A stretch of 34,656 bases of DNA from an uncultured Bacteroidales bacterium (GTDB lineage: Bacteria; Bacteroidota; Bacteroidia; Bacteroidales; Bacteroidaceae): contig CADCIP010000057.1 in assembly GCA_902801485.1 (NCBI GenBank), forward strand, positions 1-34,656. The letters are read 5' to 3'. Under the pieces are notes generated by a model. It was not told the DNA's origin. It ran no database searches and was given only the letters and a program-made list of their open reading frames with translations. A program made the position numbers and the translations under genes. Below, in pieces: positions 15,853 to 24,562 of this stretch; position 1 is the stretch's first letter; each line of letters begins with the position of its first letter.

Positions 15853-17565
15853 TTATGAATTTGAGTCCCCCTCGCCTTTTGGAGAGGGGTTAGGGGTGAG
15901 GCTTTTCTCCCTAATCTCCACTCTGCGAATCTTTCCGCTGATGGTCTTAGGCAGTTCCTCTACAAACTCTATAACACGGGGGTATTTGTAAGGAGCAGTT
16001 TCCTGCTTTACATGGTTCTGCAGCTCCTTAATCAGATCGGGTCCCTCCTTACCCCGATATGCATCTGCCAGCACAATGGTAGCCTTCACAACAATACCGC
16101 GCACTTCATCCGGAGCACCTGTGATAGCACATTCCACGACGGCGGGGTGTGTCATCAGTGCATTTTCCACCTCAAAAGGACCTATACGGTAGCCCGAGCT
16201 CTTGATGACATCGTCGGAACGGGAAACAAACCAGAAGTAGCCGTCCTCATCATAATACACTACATCGTTTGTGTAATAGGTACCGTTAATATAGCTTCTC
16301 TCTGTGAGTTCTTTCTGTAAGTGGTACTCTTTGAACAGGCCCAAAGGTTTTTCATGCCCGGCACGGATTACCAACTGACCGTGTTCGCCCGGCTTGCATG
16401 GATTGCCATCGGCATCTACGACTGCCACGGGAAACTGCGGATTAGGCAGACCCATAGAACCCGGTTTGGGCTCAACAAACGGATAGGTACCCAATACCAA
16501 CGTGGTTTCTGTCTGTCCGTAAGCCTCGTATATCATAATACCCGTCTTCTTCTTCCACTCCAAAAAGACCTTGGGGTTCAGTGCCTCGCCGGCGGTAGTA
16601 CAGTAACGGAGGTTAGACAGGTCGAATTTCTCAAGGTTCTTACGAATCATAAAACGATAGACGGTAGGAGGAGCACAGAAAGAGGTAACCTTAAAGTCCT
16701 GCATCACCGTCAACATCTTTTCTGCATCGAAGTGTCCTTCAAAGTCGTATATGAACACCGTAGCACCACAAATCATCTGACCGTAGAACTTACCCCACAC
16801 AGCCTTCCCCCAACCCGTATCAGCAACGGTAAGATGCAGAGATGTTTCGTCAACATTGTGCCAGTACTTGGCTGTCAGAATGTGAGCCAAAGGATAAGAG
16901 AAGTCATGCATTACCATCTTAGGCGCACCGCTGGTACCGCTGGTAAAGTACAGCAGGAAGTCGTCGGTTACCTTGTTCTGTCCTTTCCGGCTCTTGAACT
17001 TAGGTGCCATCATAACCCCTTGCCAATAATTGTCCCAGTTCTGCGGAACAGCAGGACCAATGGAAATGCAGTGCTTAAGCGTAGGACAATAGCCGCGGGC
17101 ACGGATAACATTCCGGAGCACGATGGTATCACCCACAGCAACAATGGCTTTAACACTTGCCTGATGACAACGGTATATAATATCCTTGTCGGTCAGCAGA
17201 TGGGTTGCAGGAATAGCCACAGCCCCGATCTTGTGCAATGCAACCATGGTAATCCACCACTCTACTCTGCGTTTGAGGATAAGCATCACACAGTCGCCCT
17301 TTCCAATATCCAAGGTTTGGAAATAAGATGCCACAGCATCCGAAAGACGCTTATATTCGGAGTAGTTGATATGCTTGACATCGCCTCTGTCGTTAGTCCA
17401 TAAGATGGCTTCCTTCTCCGGATCTGTCTCAGCGTATGCATCTACCACATCATAACCGAAATTAAAGTCCTCAGGCACTTCTACCTTGAAGTTTGCCATA
17501 AAGTCGGCATAATCCTTGAACTCCGTCTGTTTTAGAAACTTCTCTAACATATTATCTTTTACCAT
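15853..17565 (-). CDS. AMP-forming acyl-CoA synthetase with a repeat-derived C-terminal tail
   Basis: This adenylate-forming ligase activates a carboxylic acid to its CoA thioester through an acyl-AMP. The phosphate-binding loop is YFTSGTSGAPKMVMHD, followed by EAYGQTETT, the hinge region SRSDDVIKSSGYRIGPFEVE, and the catalytic lysine in PKTISGKIRR. The architecture fits the medium-chain/acetyl-CoA-synthetase-like group; the substrate is unknown. The natural end is near VEIREK. The last 15 residues, LTPNPSPKGEGDSNS, come from a dispersed C-rich repeat read in frame. It lies between proA and argF' but has no evident role in either pathway. Confidence 0.85.
   Translation of the reverse strand: MVKDNMLEKFLKQTEFKDYADFMANFKVEVPEDFNFGYDVVDAYAETDPEKEAILWTNDRGDVKHINYSEYKRLSDAVASYFQTLDIGKGDCVMLILKRRVEWWITMVALHKIGAVAIPATHLLTDKDIIYRCHQASVKAIVAVGDTIVLRNVIRARGYCPTLKHCISIGPAVPQNWDNYWQGVMMAPKFKSRKGQNKVTDDFLLYFTSGTSGAPKMVMHDFSYPLAHILTAKYWHNVDETSLHLTVADTGWGKAVWGKFYGQMICGATVFIYDFEGHFDAEKMLTVMQDFKVTSFCAPPTVYRFMIRKNLEKFDLSNLRYCTTAGEALNPKVFLEWKKKTGIMIYEAYGQTETTLVLGTYPFVEPKPGSMGLPNPQFPVAVVDADGNPCKPGEHGQLVIRAGHEKPLGLFKEYHLQKELTERSYINGTYYTNDVVYYDEDGYFWFVSRSDDVIKSSGYRIGPFEVENALMTHPAVVECAITGAPDEVRGIVVKATIVLADAYRGKEGPDLIKELQNHVKQETAPYKYPRVIEFVEELPKTISGKIRRVEIREKSLTPNPSPKGEGDSNS
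15862..15902 (-). repeat. C-rich/G-rich hairpin element, copy 3 (coding, acyl-CoA synthetase tail)
   Basis: On the minus strand this reads CTCACCCCTAACCCCTCTCC, a short spacer, then GGCGAGGGGGACTC. It is translated as LTPNPSPKGEGDS at the end of the synthetase. Its orientation matches the gene. Confidence 0.85.
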
Positions 17566-17666
17566 TTACCCATTTACCATTTAAACATTTACCCATTTAT
17601 AACGATAACCGCCAACCGATAACCTTTACAAACTGACTCTAAACTCTAAACTCTCAACTCTCAACT
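17566..17666. repeat. Short-repeat spacer between the acyl-CoA synthetase and proA
   Basis: The spacer is made of two simple arrays: octamer-like ACCATTT/ACCCATTT units (about 17566-17600) and heptamers ACTCTAA passing into ACTCTCA (about 17634-17667). No promoter box is obvious. Confidence 0.6.
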
Positions 17667-18860
17667 CTATCTTCTGGTCTGTCCGTTACCGTTAATGAGC
17701 CACTTATAGGTAGTCATTTCCTCCAAGGCCATAGGACCTCGGGGACCCAGTTTCTGCGTGGAGATGCCTATCTCAGCGCCCAAACCGAATTGTGCTCCGT
17801 CGGTGAAGCTGGTAGGAGCATTGACATAGACACAGGCAGCATCCACCTCGCGCTGGAAGCGCTTGGCAGCCTCATCGTTCTCTGTAATAATACATTCGCT
17901 ATGACCGGAGCCATGTGCCTGAATATGCTGAAGTGCCTCATCAATGGAGTCCACAACACGAATGCTCAAGTCATACGACATCCACTCACGATCCCAGTCA
18001 AAGGATTCTCCTTCCTCAGGCCTATGTATCTTTACCTTATCTGCCATAGGAGCCAACAGGTCGGGTAAATCCCCCACCCTGTCTTTGTGTATCAAAAGAC
18101 AGTCAAGAGCATTACAAACACTCACTCTGCGCGTCTTGGCATTATTGACGATGGCACGCCCCTTCTCCAAATCACCATCCTTATCGAAATACGCATGCAC
18201 CACACCGGCCCCCGTCTCAATAACGGGCACACGGGCATTGTCGCGCACAAACTCAATCAGTTTCTTGCCTCCACGGGGGATGCACAAATCTACATACCCC
18301 ACAGCACCCAGCAATTCTGCGGTCGCCTCATGTGTAGGAGGCATCAGCGCCACCACATCGGCAGGCAAGCCCTCTGCCAGAAGGGTCTGGTGGATAAGGT
18401 CCACAATAGCCTCGTTGCTGTGATGCGCATTTCTGCTTCCCTTCAAGATACAGGCATTGCCGCTCTTGAAGCAAAGCGAGAAGACATCGAAACTGACGTT
18501 TGGACGCGCCTCATAGATAACACCTATCACACCAAAGGGAACCCTCACCCTGCGCAGGTACAAGCCATTCTCTAATGTCCGTTCTTTGGAAATAATTCCT
18601 AAGGGAGAAGGCAAGGAGGCAACGTGACGCATATCGGATGCTATACCCTGCAACCGTTCTGGTGTAAGGAGCAGGCGGTCGTACAAAGGATCTTTGGCAT
18701 CCATCTGCTCCAAGTCCTGTCTGTTAGCCTCCAAAAGCAATTCCTTGTTAGTGAGAATGGCATCTGCCAAATGCTCCAGCAAGAGGTTACGCTGCGCATC
18801 ATCCACCAGCGCCAAAGACCTACTGGCCTCCTTTATTTTTTTAAATAACTCTTTCATCAA
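17667..18860 (-). CDS. proA: Gamma-glutamyl phosphate reductase
   Basis: The NADPH-dependent enzyme reduces glutamyl-5-phosphate to glutamate semialdehyde in proline synthesis. The 397-residue protein shows VPFGVIGVIYEARPNVSFDVFSLCFKSGNACILKG (cofactor region), DLCIPRGGKKLI, the catalytic cysteine in DAACVYVNAPTSFTDG, and the C-terminal FGLGAEIGISTQKLGPRGPMALEEMTTYKW, all typical. It follows proB on the same strand, separated by a C-rich repeat, and the two form the usual kinase-reductase pair. Confidence 0.95.
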   Translation of the reverse strand: MMKELFKKIKEASRSLALVDDAQRNLLLEHLADAILTNKELLLEANRQDLEQMDAKDPLYDRLLLTPERLQGIASDMRHVASLPSPLGIISKERTLENGLYLRRVRVPFGVIGVIYEARPNVSFDVFSLCFKSGNACILKGSRNAHHSNEAIVDLIHQTLLAEGLPADVVALMPPTHEATAELLGAVGYVDLCIPRGGKKLIEFVRDNARVPVIETGAGVVHAYFDKDGDLEKGRAIVNNAKTRRVSVCNALDCLLIHKDRVGDLPDLLAPMADKVKIHRPEEGESFDWDREWMSYDLSIRVVDSIDEALQHIQAHGSGHSECIITENDEAAKRFQREVDAACVYVNAPTSFTDGAQFGLGAEIGISTQKLGPRGPMALEEMTTYKWLINGNGQTRR

Positions 18861-18890
18861 TGCTCAATGCTAAGCAATTCTGTTTTTTAT

Positions 18891-18931
18891 CTGCTCCTCC
18901 TTCTCTCGGGGGGAGGTCGGGAGGGGGGCTA
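18891..18931 (-). repeat. C-rich/G-rich hairpin element, copy 4 (after proB)
   Basis: On the minus strand it begins at the proB stop codon (TAGCCCCCCTCCCGACCTCC) and ends in a purine-rich arm AGAGAAGGAGGAG. The orientation is the same as proB. It is the least conserved of the five copies. Confidence 0.6.
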
Positions 18932-19705
18932 ATTTCCGGAGAATTCCGTATGAATGGTTTCCGATGGTCTTTCGGCCAAATCTTTTAATATATTCTCTCT
19001 GTTGCCGTTGGCAATGATGACCTTGATACCTGCAGCTGCTACGTTACTGGCTGTCTTGTATTTAGAAGCCATCCCCCCACGTCCGGCACTGCTTTTCTCT
19101 GTTTGAATATAGCGCGAGAGATCCTCACCCGGCTTAATGGTACGTATCACCTCACTCTCCGGACTGGCAGGATTACCTGTATAAATGCCGTCCACATTAC
19201 TCAGCAATACCAAGGTCTGCGCATTCATCATCTGTGCGATAAGCCCCGAAAGTTCATCGTTGTCCGTGAACATTAACTCCTCGATGCTGACAGTATCGTT
19301 CTCGTTCACGACCGGAATAACGCCATTCTCCAACATTACCTCCATACAGGCACGCTGATTCTGGAAGGTACGTTCCGTGGAGAAATTCTCCTTGGTAGTC
19401 AGCACCTGACCTATGTGGAGACCGTACTCACGAAAGAGGTCGTAATAGAGGTTGATAAGCTTCACCTGTCCCATAGCCGAGAAAAGCTGGCGCTGCTCCA
19501 CAGAGTCCAACATGTGGTCCACCTGCAACTCCTTACGTCCGCAGGCTACTGCACCGCTGGAAACCAGAATCACCTCGTAATTATGCCAGCGCAGCCAGGC
19601 AATCTGATCGACCAAGGCCGACATGCGGGTAATATTCAGCTTACCCTCTGCCATTGTCAGCACATTGCTTCCGACCTTTACTACTATACGTTTCTTCATA
19701 TTCAA
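18929..19705 (-). CDS. proB: Glutamate 5-kinase (short form without PUA domain)
   Basis: The enzyme phosphorylates the gamma-carboxyl of glutamate, the first step of proline synthesis. It is an amino-acid-kinase-fold protein with VVKVGSNVLT at the N-terminus, LVSSGAVACGRKEL, PVVNENDTVS and FTDNDELSGLIAQMMNA, SSAGRGGMASKYKTA, and VIIANGNREN. At 258 residues it stops after the kinase domain and lacks the C-terminal PUA domain of the E. coli type. Short forms are known in other bacteria, so this is not a truncation. Its stop codon is the first part of a C-rich repeat. Confidence 0.93.
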   Translation of the reverse strand: MNMKKRIVVKVGSNVLTMAEGKLNITRMSALVDQIAWLRWHNYEVILVSSGAVACGRKELQVDHMLDSVEQRQLFSAMGQVKLINLYYDLFREYGLHIGQVLTTKENFSTERTFQNQRACMEVMLENGVIPVVNENDTVSIEELMFTDNDELSGLIAQMMNAQTLVLLSNVDGIYTGNPASPESEVIRTIKPGEDLSRYIQTEKSSAGRGGMASKYKTASNVAAAGIKVIIANGNRENILKDLAERPSETIHTEFSGN

Positions 19706-19715
19706 TTCATAATTC

Positions 19716-19881
19716 AGTTTAGAGTTTAACCAGTTTATTACTTCATACTTGCAACTATGACCTGCGGTCGAGACTGCTTCCGCTCGGGATAGCCTGAAAG
19801 CGACTTTCGTTTCTCGTTTCTCCTCTCACTCAATCGCAGCCTTCAACTTTTTCAACTGACTCTCAACTCTACACTCTCAAC
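19716..19881 (-). repeat. Long dispersed repeat, copy 2 (inverted copy at 7598-7771)
   Basis: The sequence is the reverse complement of 7598-7771 apart from two short duplications. It fills almost the whole spacer between proB and argD, so the spacer itself is repeat. It contains GCTCGGGATAGCC and CTCAATCGCAGCCTT, blocks also seen near 34020-34094. Confidence 0.85.
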
Positions 19882-19901
19882 TTTTAATCCTTTCTTGACT
19901 C

Positions 19902-21041
19902 TTACGAGAGTACCTTTTTGAATTTGTCTATGAACTGCTGAGCCTCATCCATACTCAGGCACAGGGGAGGCAGCAGACGGATAACATTGGTACCAGAGCA
20001 GCCCGTGAAGCAATGCTCCTCTTTAATAAGACGGGTACGAGGTTCCTTATACGGAATATCCAGTTCTATGCCTATCATCAGGCCCTCGCCACGAACATCT
20101 ACAATATGGTAGCTACCAACGAGTTTCTTCAGTTCACTGATCAAGAAAGCACCCACTTTAGCAGCATTCTCCACCAGGTGTTCCTCCTCCATGATATCCA
20201 AGACTGCCAAGGCACCGGCACAACCCAGATGGTTGCCGCCAAATGTTGTTCCCAACTGACCATAGACAGGAGTGAACTTAGGAGAAATCAATACGCCGCC
20301 CATGGGGAAACCGTTGCAGATACCCTTGGCAACGGTAATCATATCGGGCTTCACACCCAGATGCTGATGGGCAAAGAACTTACCGCTACGGCCATAGCCG
20401 CACTGTATCTCGTCGCATATCAGCACGGTATTATGCTTGTCACATAACTGACGAAGAGCCTGCAGGAATTCTGCGCTCACCAGGCGGATACCGCCAACAC
20501 CCTGAATACACTCTATGATACAGGCGCAGACATCGTCCTTCTCTATTTCCTTCTTCCAAGCTTCGATATCGTTAAGTGGCAGATAGGTAACATGCCCGTT
20601 GGCATTGATAGGCGCAATAATCTTGGGGTTGTTGGTAGCTTCCACGGCCAACGAGGTGCGACCGTGAAAAGCTTTCTCCAAACTCAGCACACGGGTACGG
20701 CCGTTATAAAACGATGCCAGTTTCAAGGCGTTCTCATTGGCCTCGGCACCTGAATTAATGAGAAACAGGCTGTAATCCTCATATCCACAAGCCTTACCCA
20801 AACGGCGGGCAAACTCTTTCTGCAAAGGGTTCTGCACCGAATTGCTGTAGAAGCCTAACTTAGCAACCTGATTACTGATTGCTTCTACGTAATGAGGATG
20901 AGCATGTCCAACACTTATGACAGCATGACCGCCGTAAAGGTCCAGATATTCATTTCCTTCTGTATCCCACACCTTACAGCCCTTGCCGCGTTCTATTGCT
21001 ATATCAAATAATGGATAAACGTCGAATAATGTCATTTCCAC
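19902..21041 (-). CDS. argD: Acetyl/succinylornithine aminotransferase
   Basis: This PLP-dependent class III aminotransferase makes N-acylornithine from the semialdehyde with glutamate. The 379 residues include YLDLYGGHAVISVGHAHPHY, NSGAEANENALKLA, FHGRT, the PLP aspartate in ICDEIQCGYGRSGKFFAH, and the Schiff-base lysine in MITVAKGICNGFPMGG. Given the succinylornithine-type carbamoyltransferase nearby, the substrate is probably the N-succinyl form. It lies between argC and proB on the arg operon strand. Confidence 0.93.
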   Translation of the reverse strand: MEMTLFDVYPLFDIAIERGKGCKVWDTEGNEYLDLYGGHAVISVGHAHPHYVEAISNQVAKLGFYSNSVQNPLQKEFARRLGKACGYEDYSLFLINSGAEANENALKLASFYNGRTRVLSLEKAFHGRTSLAVEATNNPKIIAPINANGHVTYLPLNDIEAWKKEIEKDDVCACIIECIQGVGGIRLVSAEFLQALRQLCDKHNTVLICDEIQCGYGRSGKFFAHQHLGVKPDMITVAKGICNGFPMGGVLISPKFTPVYGQLGTTFGGNHLGCAGALAVLDIMEEEHLVENAAKVGAFLISELKKLVGSYHIVDVRGEGLMIGIELDIPYKEPRTRLIKEEHCFTGCSGTNVIRLLPPLCLSMDEAQQFIDKFKKVLS

Positions 21042-21080
21042 TTTAACTTTTTAACCATTTAATCTTTTAACCTTTTAACC

Positions 21081-22046
21081 CTAAAAAGCACTCGCCTTCA
21101 ATTCAAGACCAGCTTTCTCGTCGAGTCCGAACATCAGGTTCATATTCTGAACAGCCTGACCGACAGCTCCCTTGAGCAGATTGTCGATGCAGCTGATCAT
21201 CAAGAGCTGGTCTTCGTACTTCTCGACATAGACCACAGCCTTATTGGTATTCACCACCTGCTTCATATCAGGACTTTTGGTAACAAAATGCGTAAAGGCT
21301 GCATCCTTGTAATAGTCGGCGTATATCTGTTGCACCTCCTCGATGGGCTTGTCGCACTTGGCGTATGCTGTTACAAAGATACCTCTGGTAAAGCAGCCGC
21401 GCTGAGGGATGAACAACACTCTGCCTTCATAACCGGGACAGAGTTCCTGCACCGTCTGATTAATCTCCAGCAGATGCTGATGGGTGAAGGTCTTATAGAC
21501 CGAGATATTATCGTTACGCCAAGAGAAGTGCGTTGTTGCACCAGGCTTCTGACCGGCTCCTGTACTTCCCGTGATACCATTCACATGAATATCGCCACTG
21601 ATGATTCCTGCCTTCAGCGCAGGCAGCATAGCCAGCTGAATGCAGGTGGCAAAGCAACCAGGGTTGGCTAAATGACGGGCGGAACGAGTCTGTTCACGAT
21701 GTGTCTCCGGCAGACCATAGATATAGTCGTGGTCGCCTTTTATGCGGAAATCCTGTGCCAGATCGATAATCTTCACGTTCGCAGGAATCTCATGTTCTTT
21801 CAGGAACTGCTCACTCTTGCCATGACCGAAGCAGAAGAATACCACATCCACCTTATCAAACGGCATCTCGGAAGTAAAGCAGAGGTCCGTTTCACCTATT
21901 AACCCCTCATGGACATCGCTGACATAATTGCCGGCATTCGATACGCTGTTGGCAAAGACAATCTCTGCCTGTGGATGGTTCAGCAACACCCTTATCAACT
22001 CACCGCCTGTATAGCCTGCGGCACCTAAGACCCCCACCTTTATCAT
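21081..22046 (-). CDS. argC: N-acetyl(succinyl)-gamma-glutamyl-phosphate reductase
   Basis: The enzyme reduces the acylglutamyl phosphate to the semialdehyde. The 321-residue protein has the Rossmann start VGVLGAAGYTGGELIRVL, the catalytic cysteine in LANPGCFATCIQLAMLPAL, GSTGAGQKP, and the histidine region HQHLLEINQ. The length is that of the short form common in Bacteroidetes. It overlaps argG by four bases, so the two are translationally coupled. Confidence 0.94.
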   Translation of the reverse strand: MIKVGVLGAAGYTGGELIRVLLNHPQAEIVFANSVSNAGNYVSDVHEGLIGETDLCFTSEMPFDKVDVVFFCFGHGKSEQFLKEHEIPANVKIIDLAQDFRIKGDHDYIYGLPETHREQTRSARHLANPGCFATCIQLAMLPALKAGIISGDIHVNGITGSTGAGQKPGATTHFSWRNDNISVYKTFTHQHLLEINQTVQELCPGYEGRVLFIPQRGCFTRGIFVTAYAKCDKPIEEVQQIYADYYKDAAFTHFVTKSPDMKQVVNTNKAVVYVEKYEDQLLMISCIDNLLKGAVGQAVQNMNLMFGLDEKAGLELKASAF

Positions 22047-23248
22047 CTCTTCTCGTCTTTATGGATACCATAGTAAACGCGGAGTGGCGTACTTGAAACC
22101 TTGATAAAGCCTTTGGCTTCATCGGCAGTCCAACCTGTCTGCGTCTCGCCGTATTCACCCAGTTTACTCTTCGTCAGGTCGTTGGCACTGTCGATACCAA
22201 CAGTCTCGAAGCCATAAGGACGGAGCTTCAGAATGGCAGTACCAGTTACATTACGCTGGCTGCTAGCGAGCATAGCCTCGATATCGGGCATAACAGGCTC
22301 AAGGTACTGGCTCTCATGCAGGAACATGCCGTACCAGTTGGCAACCTGGTCCTTCCAGTACTGCTGCCACTTGCTCAAAGTTGACTTCTCCAGCAGACGG
22401 TGTGCCTCGATGATAAGTTTGGGAGCTGCAGCCTCGAAACCAACGCGGCCCTTGATACCGATGATGGTGTCGCCAACATTAGCATCACGACCGATGGCGT
22501 AAGAAGCGCCAATCTCCTCAATCTTCTGAATGGCTTTGATGTGGTCGTCGAACTTCTCGCCATTCACAGCAACGATTTCGCCCTTCTCAAACTGAATCTT
22601 CAGCAAGGACTCCTTCTCAGGGTTCGTTACGTGCTTCAGATAAGCTTCCTCGGGCAGTCCCTGTGTAGGGTCAAGCAATTCACCGCCGCAGATAGATGTG
22701 CCCCAGATGCCGACATTATATGAATACTTCAGTTTGGTGAAGTCTGCAAAATAGCCATTAGCATTCAGGTAGTCAACCTCCTCCTTACGAGTCAGGTTAC
22801 GATCTCGGGTCAAAGTAATAATCTCCACACCAGGAGCCATTACCAGGAAGGTCATATCAAAACGTATCTGGTCATTACCGGCACCTGTGCTGCCGTGAGC
22901 AATGGCATCGGCACCAATCTCCTTGGCGTAACGGGCAATGGCCAGTGCCTGGAAGATACGTTCCGAACTTACCGAAATAGGATAGCAGTTGTTACGCAGC
23001 ACGTTGCCGAAAATCATGTATTTCAGCGACTTCTCATAATACTCCTGCGTCACGTCGAGGGTAACATATTTCACGGCGCCCAATTTGTATGCATTCTCCT
23101 CGTTTCTCTTCAACTGCTCGGCAGAGAAACCGCCGGTATTAGCACAGGCGGCATATACCTCATAACCTAACTCCTTGGTTAGATACATCACGTTGTAACT
23201 GGTGTCCAATCCACCACTGAAAGCTACGACTACTTTTTTCTTTTCCAT
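22043..23248 (-). CDS. argG: Argininosuccinate synthase
   Basis: The enzyme condenses citrulline and aspartate with ATP. The ATP-pyrophosphatase loop AFSGGLDTSYNV is at the N-terminus, followed by ACANTGGFSAEQL, AHGSTGAGNDQIRFD for citrulline and aspartate binding, and NVGIWGTSICGGELLDP. The 401-residue length is normal. The ATG at 23248 follows 146 bases of repeat-rich DNA. It is third in the arg operon after argR and the GNAT gene, and overlaps argC. Confidence 0.95.
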   Translation of the reverse strand: MEKKKVVVAFSGGLDTSYNVMYLTKELGYEVYAACANTGGFSAEQLKRNEENAYKLGAVKYVTLDVTQEYYEKSLKYMIFGNVLRNNCYPISVSSERIFQALAIARYAKEIGADAIAHGSTGAGNDQIRFDMTFLVMAPGVEIITLTRDRNLTRKEEVDYLNANGYFADFTKLKYSYNVGIWGTSICGGELLDPTQGLPEEAYLKHVTNPEKESLLKIQFEKGEIVAVNGEKFDDHIKAIQKIEEIGASYAIGRDANVGDTIIGIKGRVGFEAAAPKLIIEAHRLLEKSTLSKWQQYWKDQVANWYGMFLHESQYLEPVMPDIEAMLASSQRNVTGTAILKLRPYGFETVGIDSANDLTKSKLGEYGETQTGWTADEAKGFIKVSSTPLRVYYGIHKDEKR

Positions 23249-23327
23249 ATTATTTAATTCACAATTCTTAATTCATAATTCTAACGTTAACGATAATGAT
23301 AACGATAAACTCTAAAGAAGACTCTCT

Positions 23328-23397
23328 AACCTCAAGTTCCCCTCTCCCCGGATAGGGGTAAGGCTTTCCTCCTTCGGGAGGGGATGGGGGTAGGCTA
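23328..23397 (-). repeat. C-rich/G-rich hairpin element, copy 5 (after the GNAT gene)
   Basis: On the minus strand it begins at the GNAT stop codon (TAGCCTACCCCC), has an internal hairpin CCCCTCCCGAAGGAGG, and ends CCGGGGAGAGGGGAACTTGAGG. The orientation is the same as the gene. It is the longest copy. The adjoining 23280-23310 has ACGATAACGATAA hexamers. Confidence 0.7.
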
Positions 23398-24015
23398 ATG
23401 TCTCTCTATTTCCTGAAGGTGCTTGATACGCGACAGCACCTCATCCGACAACTTTGCAGGCAGATGCTCAGTGGGGTCGAAAAGCATCGCCGTGCAGATA
23501 CAGAACTTCCGGTTACGCTCTTTCAGCACCGGATAGTTGACGCAACCCTCGCAACCTTTCCAAAATGCCTCGTCATCTGTCAGGTCGGCGAAAGTCACCG
23601 GCTGGTAACCCAATGCAGTGTTCATTTTCATCACAGCAGCACCGCTTGTCAGACTGAAAATCTTGGCATGGGGCCAACGGGTACGGGCCAGTGTAAACGT
23701 CAGGTCCTTGATGCGTTTGGCAATATGCAGGCCTCGGAAGTCGGGGTGTACAATCAGACCACTAGTCGTCACATACTGCTGGTTCTCCCACGTCTCAATA
23801 TAGCTGAAACCAGCAAAACGTCCGTCCGGTGCCAAGGCGATGACTGCCTTAGCTTCAAACATCTTCTTCGCCAGATACTCATGGGTACGCTTGGCAATAC
23901 CTGTGCCACGAACTTTGGCAGCATCGGCTATCGTCTCAAGAATGGTGTCCACATAAACCTCATGCTCAGGTCCAGCCACCATAATCTTTATATCATCTGT
24001 TTTTATATCGCTCAT
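23395..24015 (-). CDS. GNAT acyltransferase in the arginine operon, candidate first enzyme (N-acylglutamate synthase)
   Basis: This 206-residue GNAT protein has the acyl-CoA-binding segment VHPDFRGLHIAKRIKDLTF (the RGxxIAxR-type loop) and a preceding beta-strand GFSYIETWENQQYVTTSGLIV. Its C-terminus is cysteine-rich (CEGCVN, FCICTA). It lies between argR and argG with 25 bases to argR, inside an arginine operon of a lineage that uses N-succinyl intermediates and lacks a classical ArgA. The likely job is to make N-succinylglutamate (or acetylglutamate) from glutamate and the acyl-CoA. The fold is visible; the specific reaction is inferred from context. Confidence 0.7.
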   Translation of the reverse strand: MSDIKTDDIKIMVAGPEHEVYVDTILETIADAAKVRGTGIAKRTHEYLAKKMFEAKAVIALAPDGRFAGFSYIETWENQQYVTTSGLIVHPDFRGLHIAKRIKDLTFTLARTRWPHAKIFSLTSGAAVMKMNTALGYQPVTFADLTDDEAFWKGCEGCVNYPVLKERNRKFCICTAMLFDPTEHLPAKLSDEVLSRIKHLQEIERH

Positions 24016-24040
24016 TTTTCTATTAATAAAGTCTGATTTT

Positions 24041-24517
24041 TCACTTTTGATTTAATTGCGGAACAATTTCCGAAATCGCCACACGCGCTTTATCTCTTTC
24101 CAAATCTTCCTGCAGCACTACCAACACAGTATCATCTCCTGCCACAGTACCCAAGAAAAAAGGATAATGGGCATTGTCTATGTCGTAAGCGACCATACTG
24201 GCATGCCCGGGTGGCGTATGTACCACCATCAGATTACCTGAGAAATCCACCCTCCAACAACTCTTCCTCATCTCCTCATGCGTGAGCACAGGAGAAAACA
24301 TACCCTCTCTGGGTAAGGCATACACACTGTGTCCGTTACGCCCGCGAACCTTACTTATACGTAATTGTTTCAGGTCACGGCTCAGTGTTGTCTGCGTACA
24401 GGGGAAGCCAGCCTTGTCTAATTCAACCTGCAAATCCTCCTGACTCTCTAAAGACTGAGAACTTACAATAAGTCTGATAGCCTGTAAACGGGTCTTTTTA
24501 TCTTGTCGTTTTTGCAT
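24041..24517 (-). CDS. argR: Arginine repressor
   Basis: ArgR is a hexameric, arginine-responsive DNA-binding regulator. The N-terminal winged helix includes TRLQAIRLIVSSQSLESQEDLQVEL and the recognition segment FPCTQTTLSRDLKQLRISKV. The C-terminal domain has PGHASMVAYDIDN and GTVAGDDTVLVV, which bind arginine and form the hexamer. I placed the start at 24517 (MQKRQDKKTRL), giving 158 residues. The ATG at 24526 is possible but would leave almost no leader after the -7 box at 24537-24544. It heads the arg operon and is preceded by operator-like repeats. Confidence 0.92.
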   Translation of the reverse strand: MQKRQDKKTRLQAIRLIVSSQSLESQEDLQVELDKAGFPCTQTTLSRDLKQLRISKVRGRNGHSVYALPREGMFSPVLTHEEMRKSCWRVDFSGNLMVVHTPPGHASMVAYDIDNAHYPFFLGTVAGDDTVLVVLQEDLERDKARVAISEIVPQLNQK

Positions 24518-24536
24518 ACTAGCCATTTTTCGACCG

Positions 24537-24544
24537 CAAAGATA
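24537..24544 (-). promoter_or_regulatory. -7 box of the argR-led operon
   Basis: The minus strand reads TATCTTTG, matching TAnnTTTG. The predicted start is near 24530, about 13 bases before the chosen argR ATG. No good TTTG stands at the expected -33 place; operator-like repeats lie there instead. Confidence 0.6.
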
Positions 24545-24562
24545 CAACATATTTTTGGAACA

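Noticed and set aside
16321-17403. Plus-strand frame of 360 residues
   Set aside because: Antisense to the acyl-CoA synthetase, which carries full adenylation motifs.
18929-19705. proB as a truncated pseudogene because it lacks the PUA domain
   Set aside because: All kinase motifs are present, the stop is clean, and PUA-less glutamate kinases of this length exist.
24041-24550. Longer argR start at 24550 or 24526
   Set aside because: The -7 box at 24537-24544 puts the transcript start near 24530, downstream of 24550 and leaving almost no leader for 24526.
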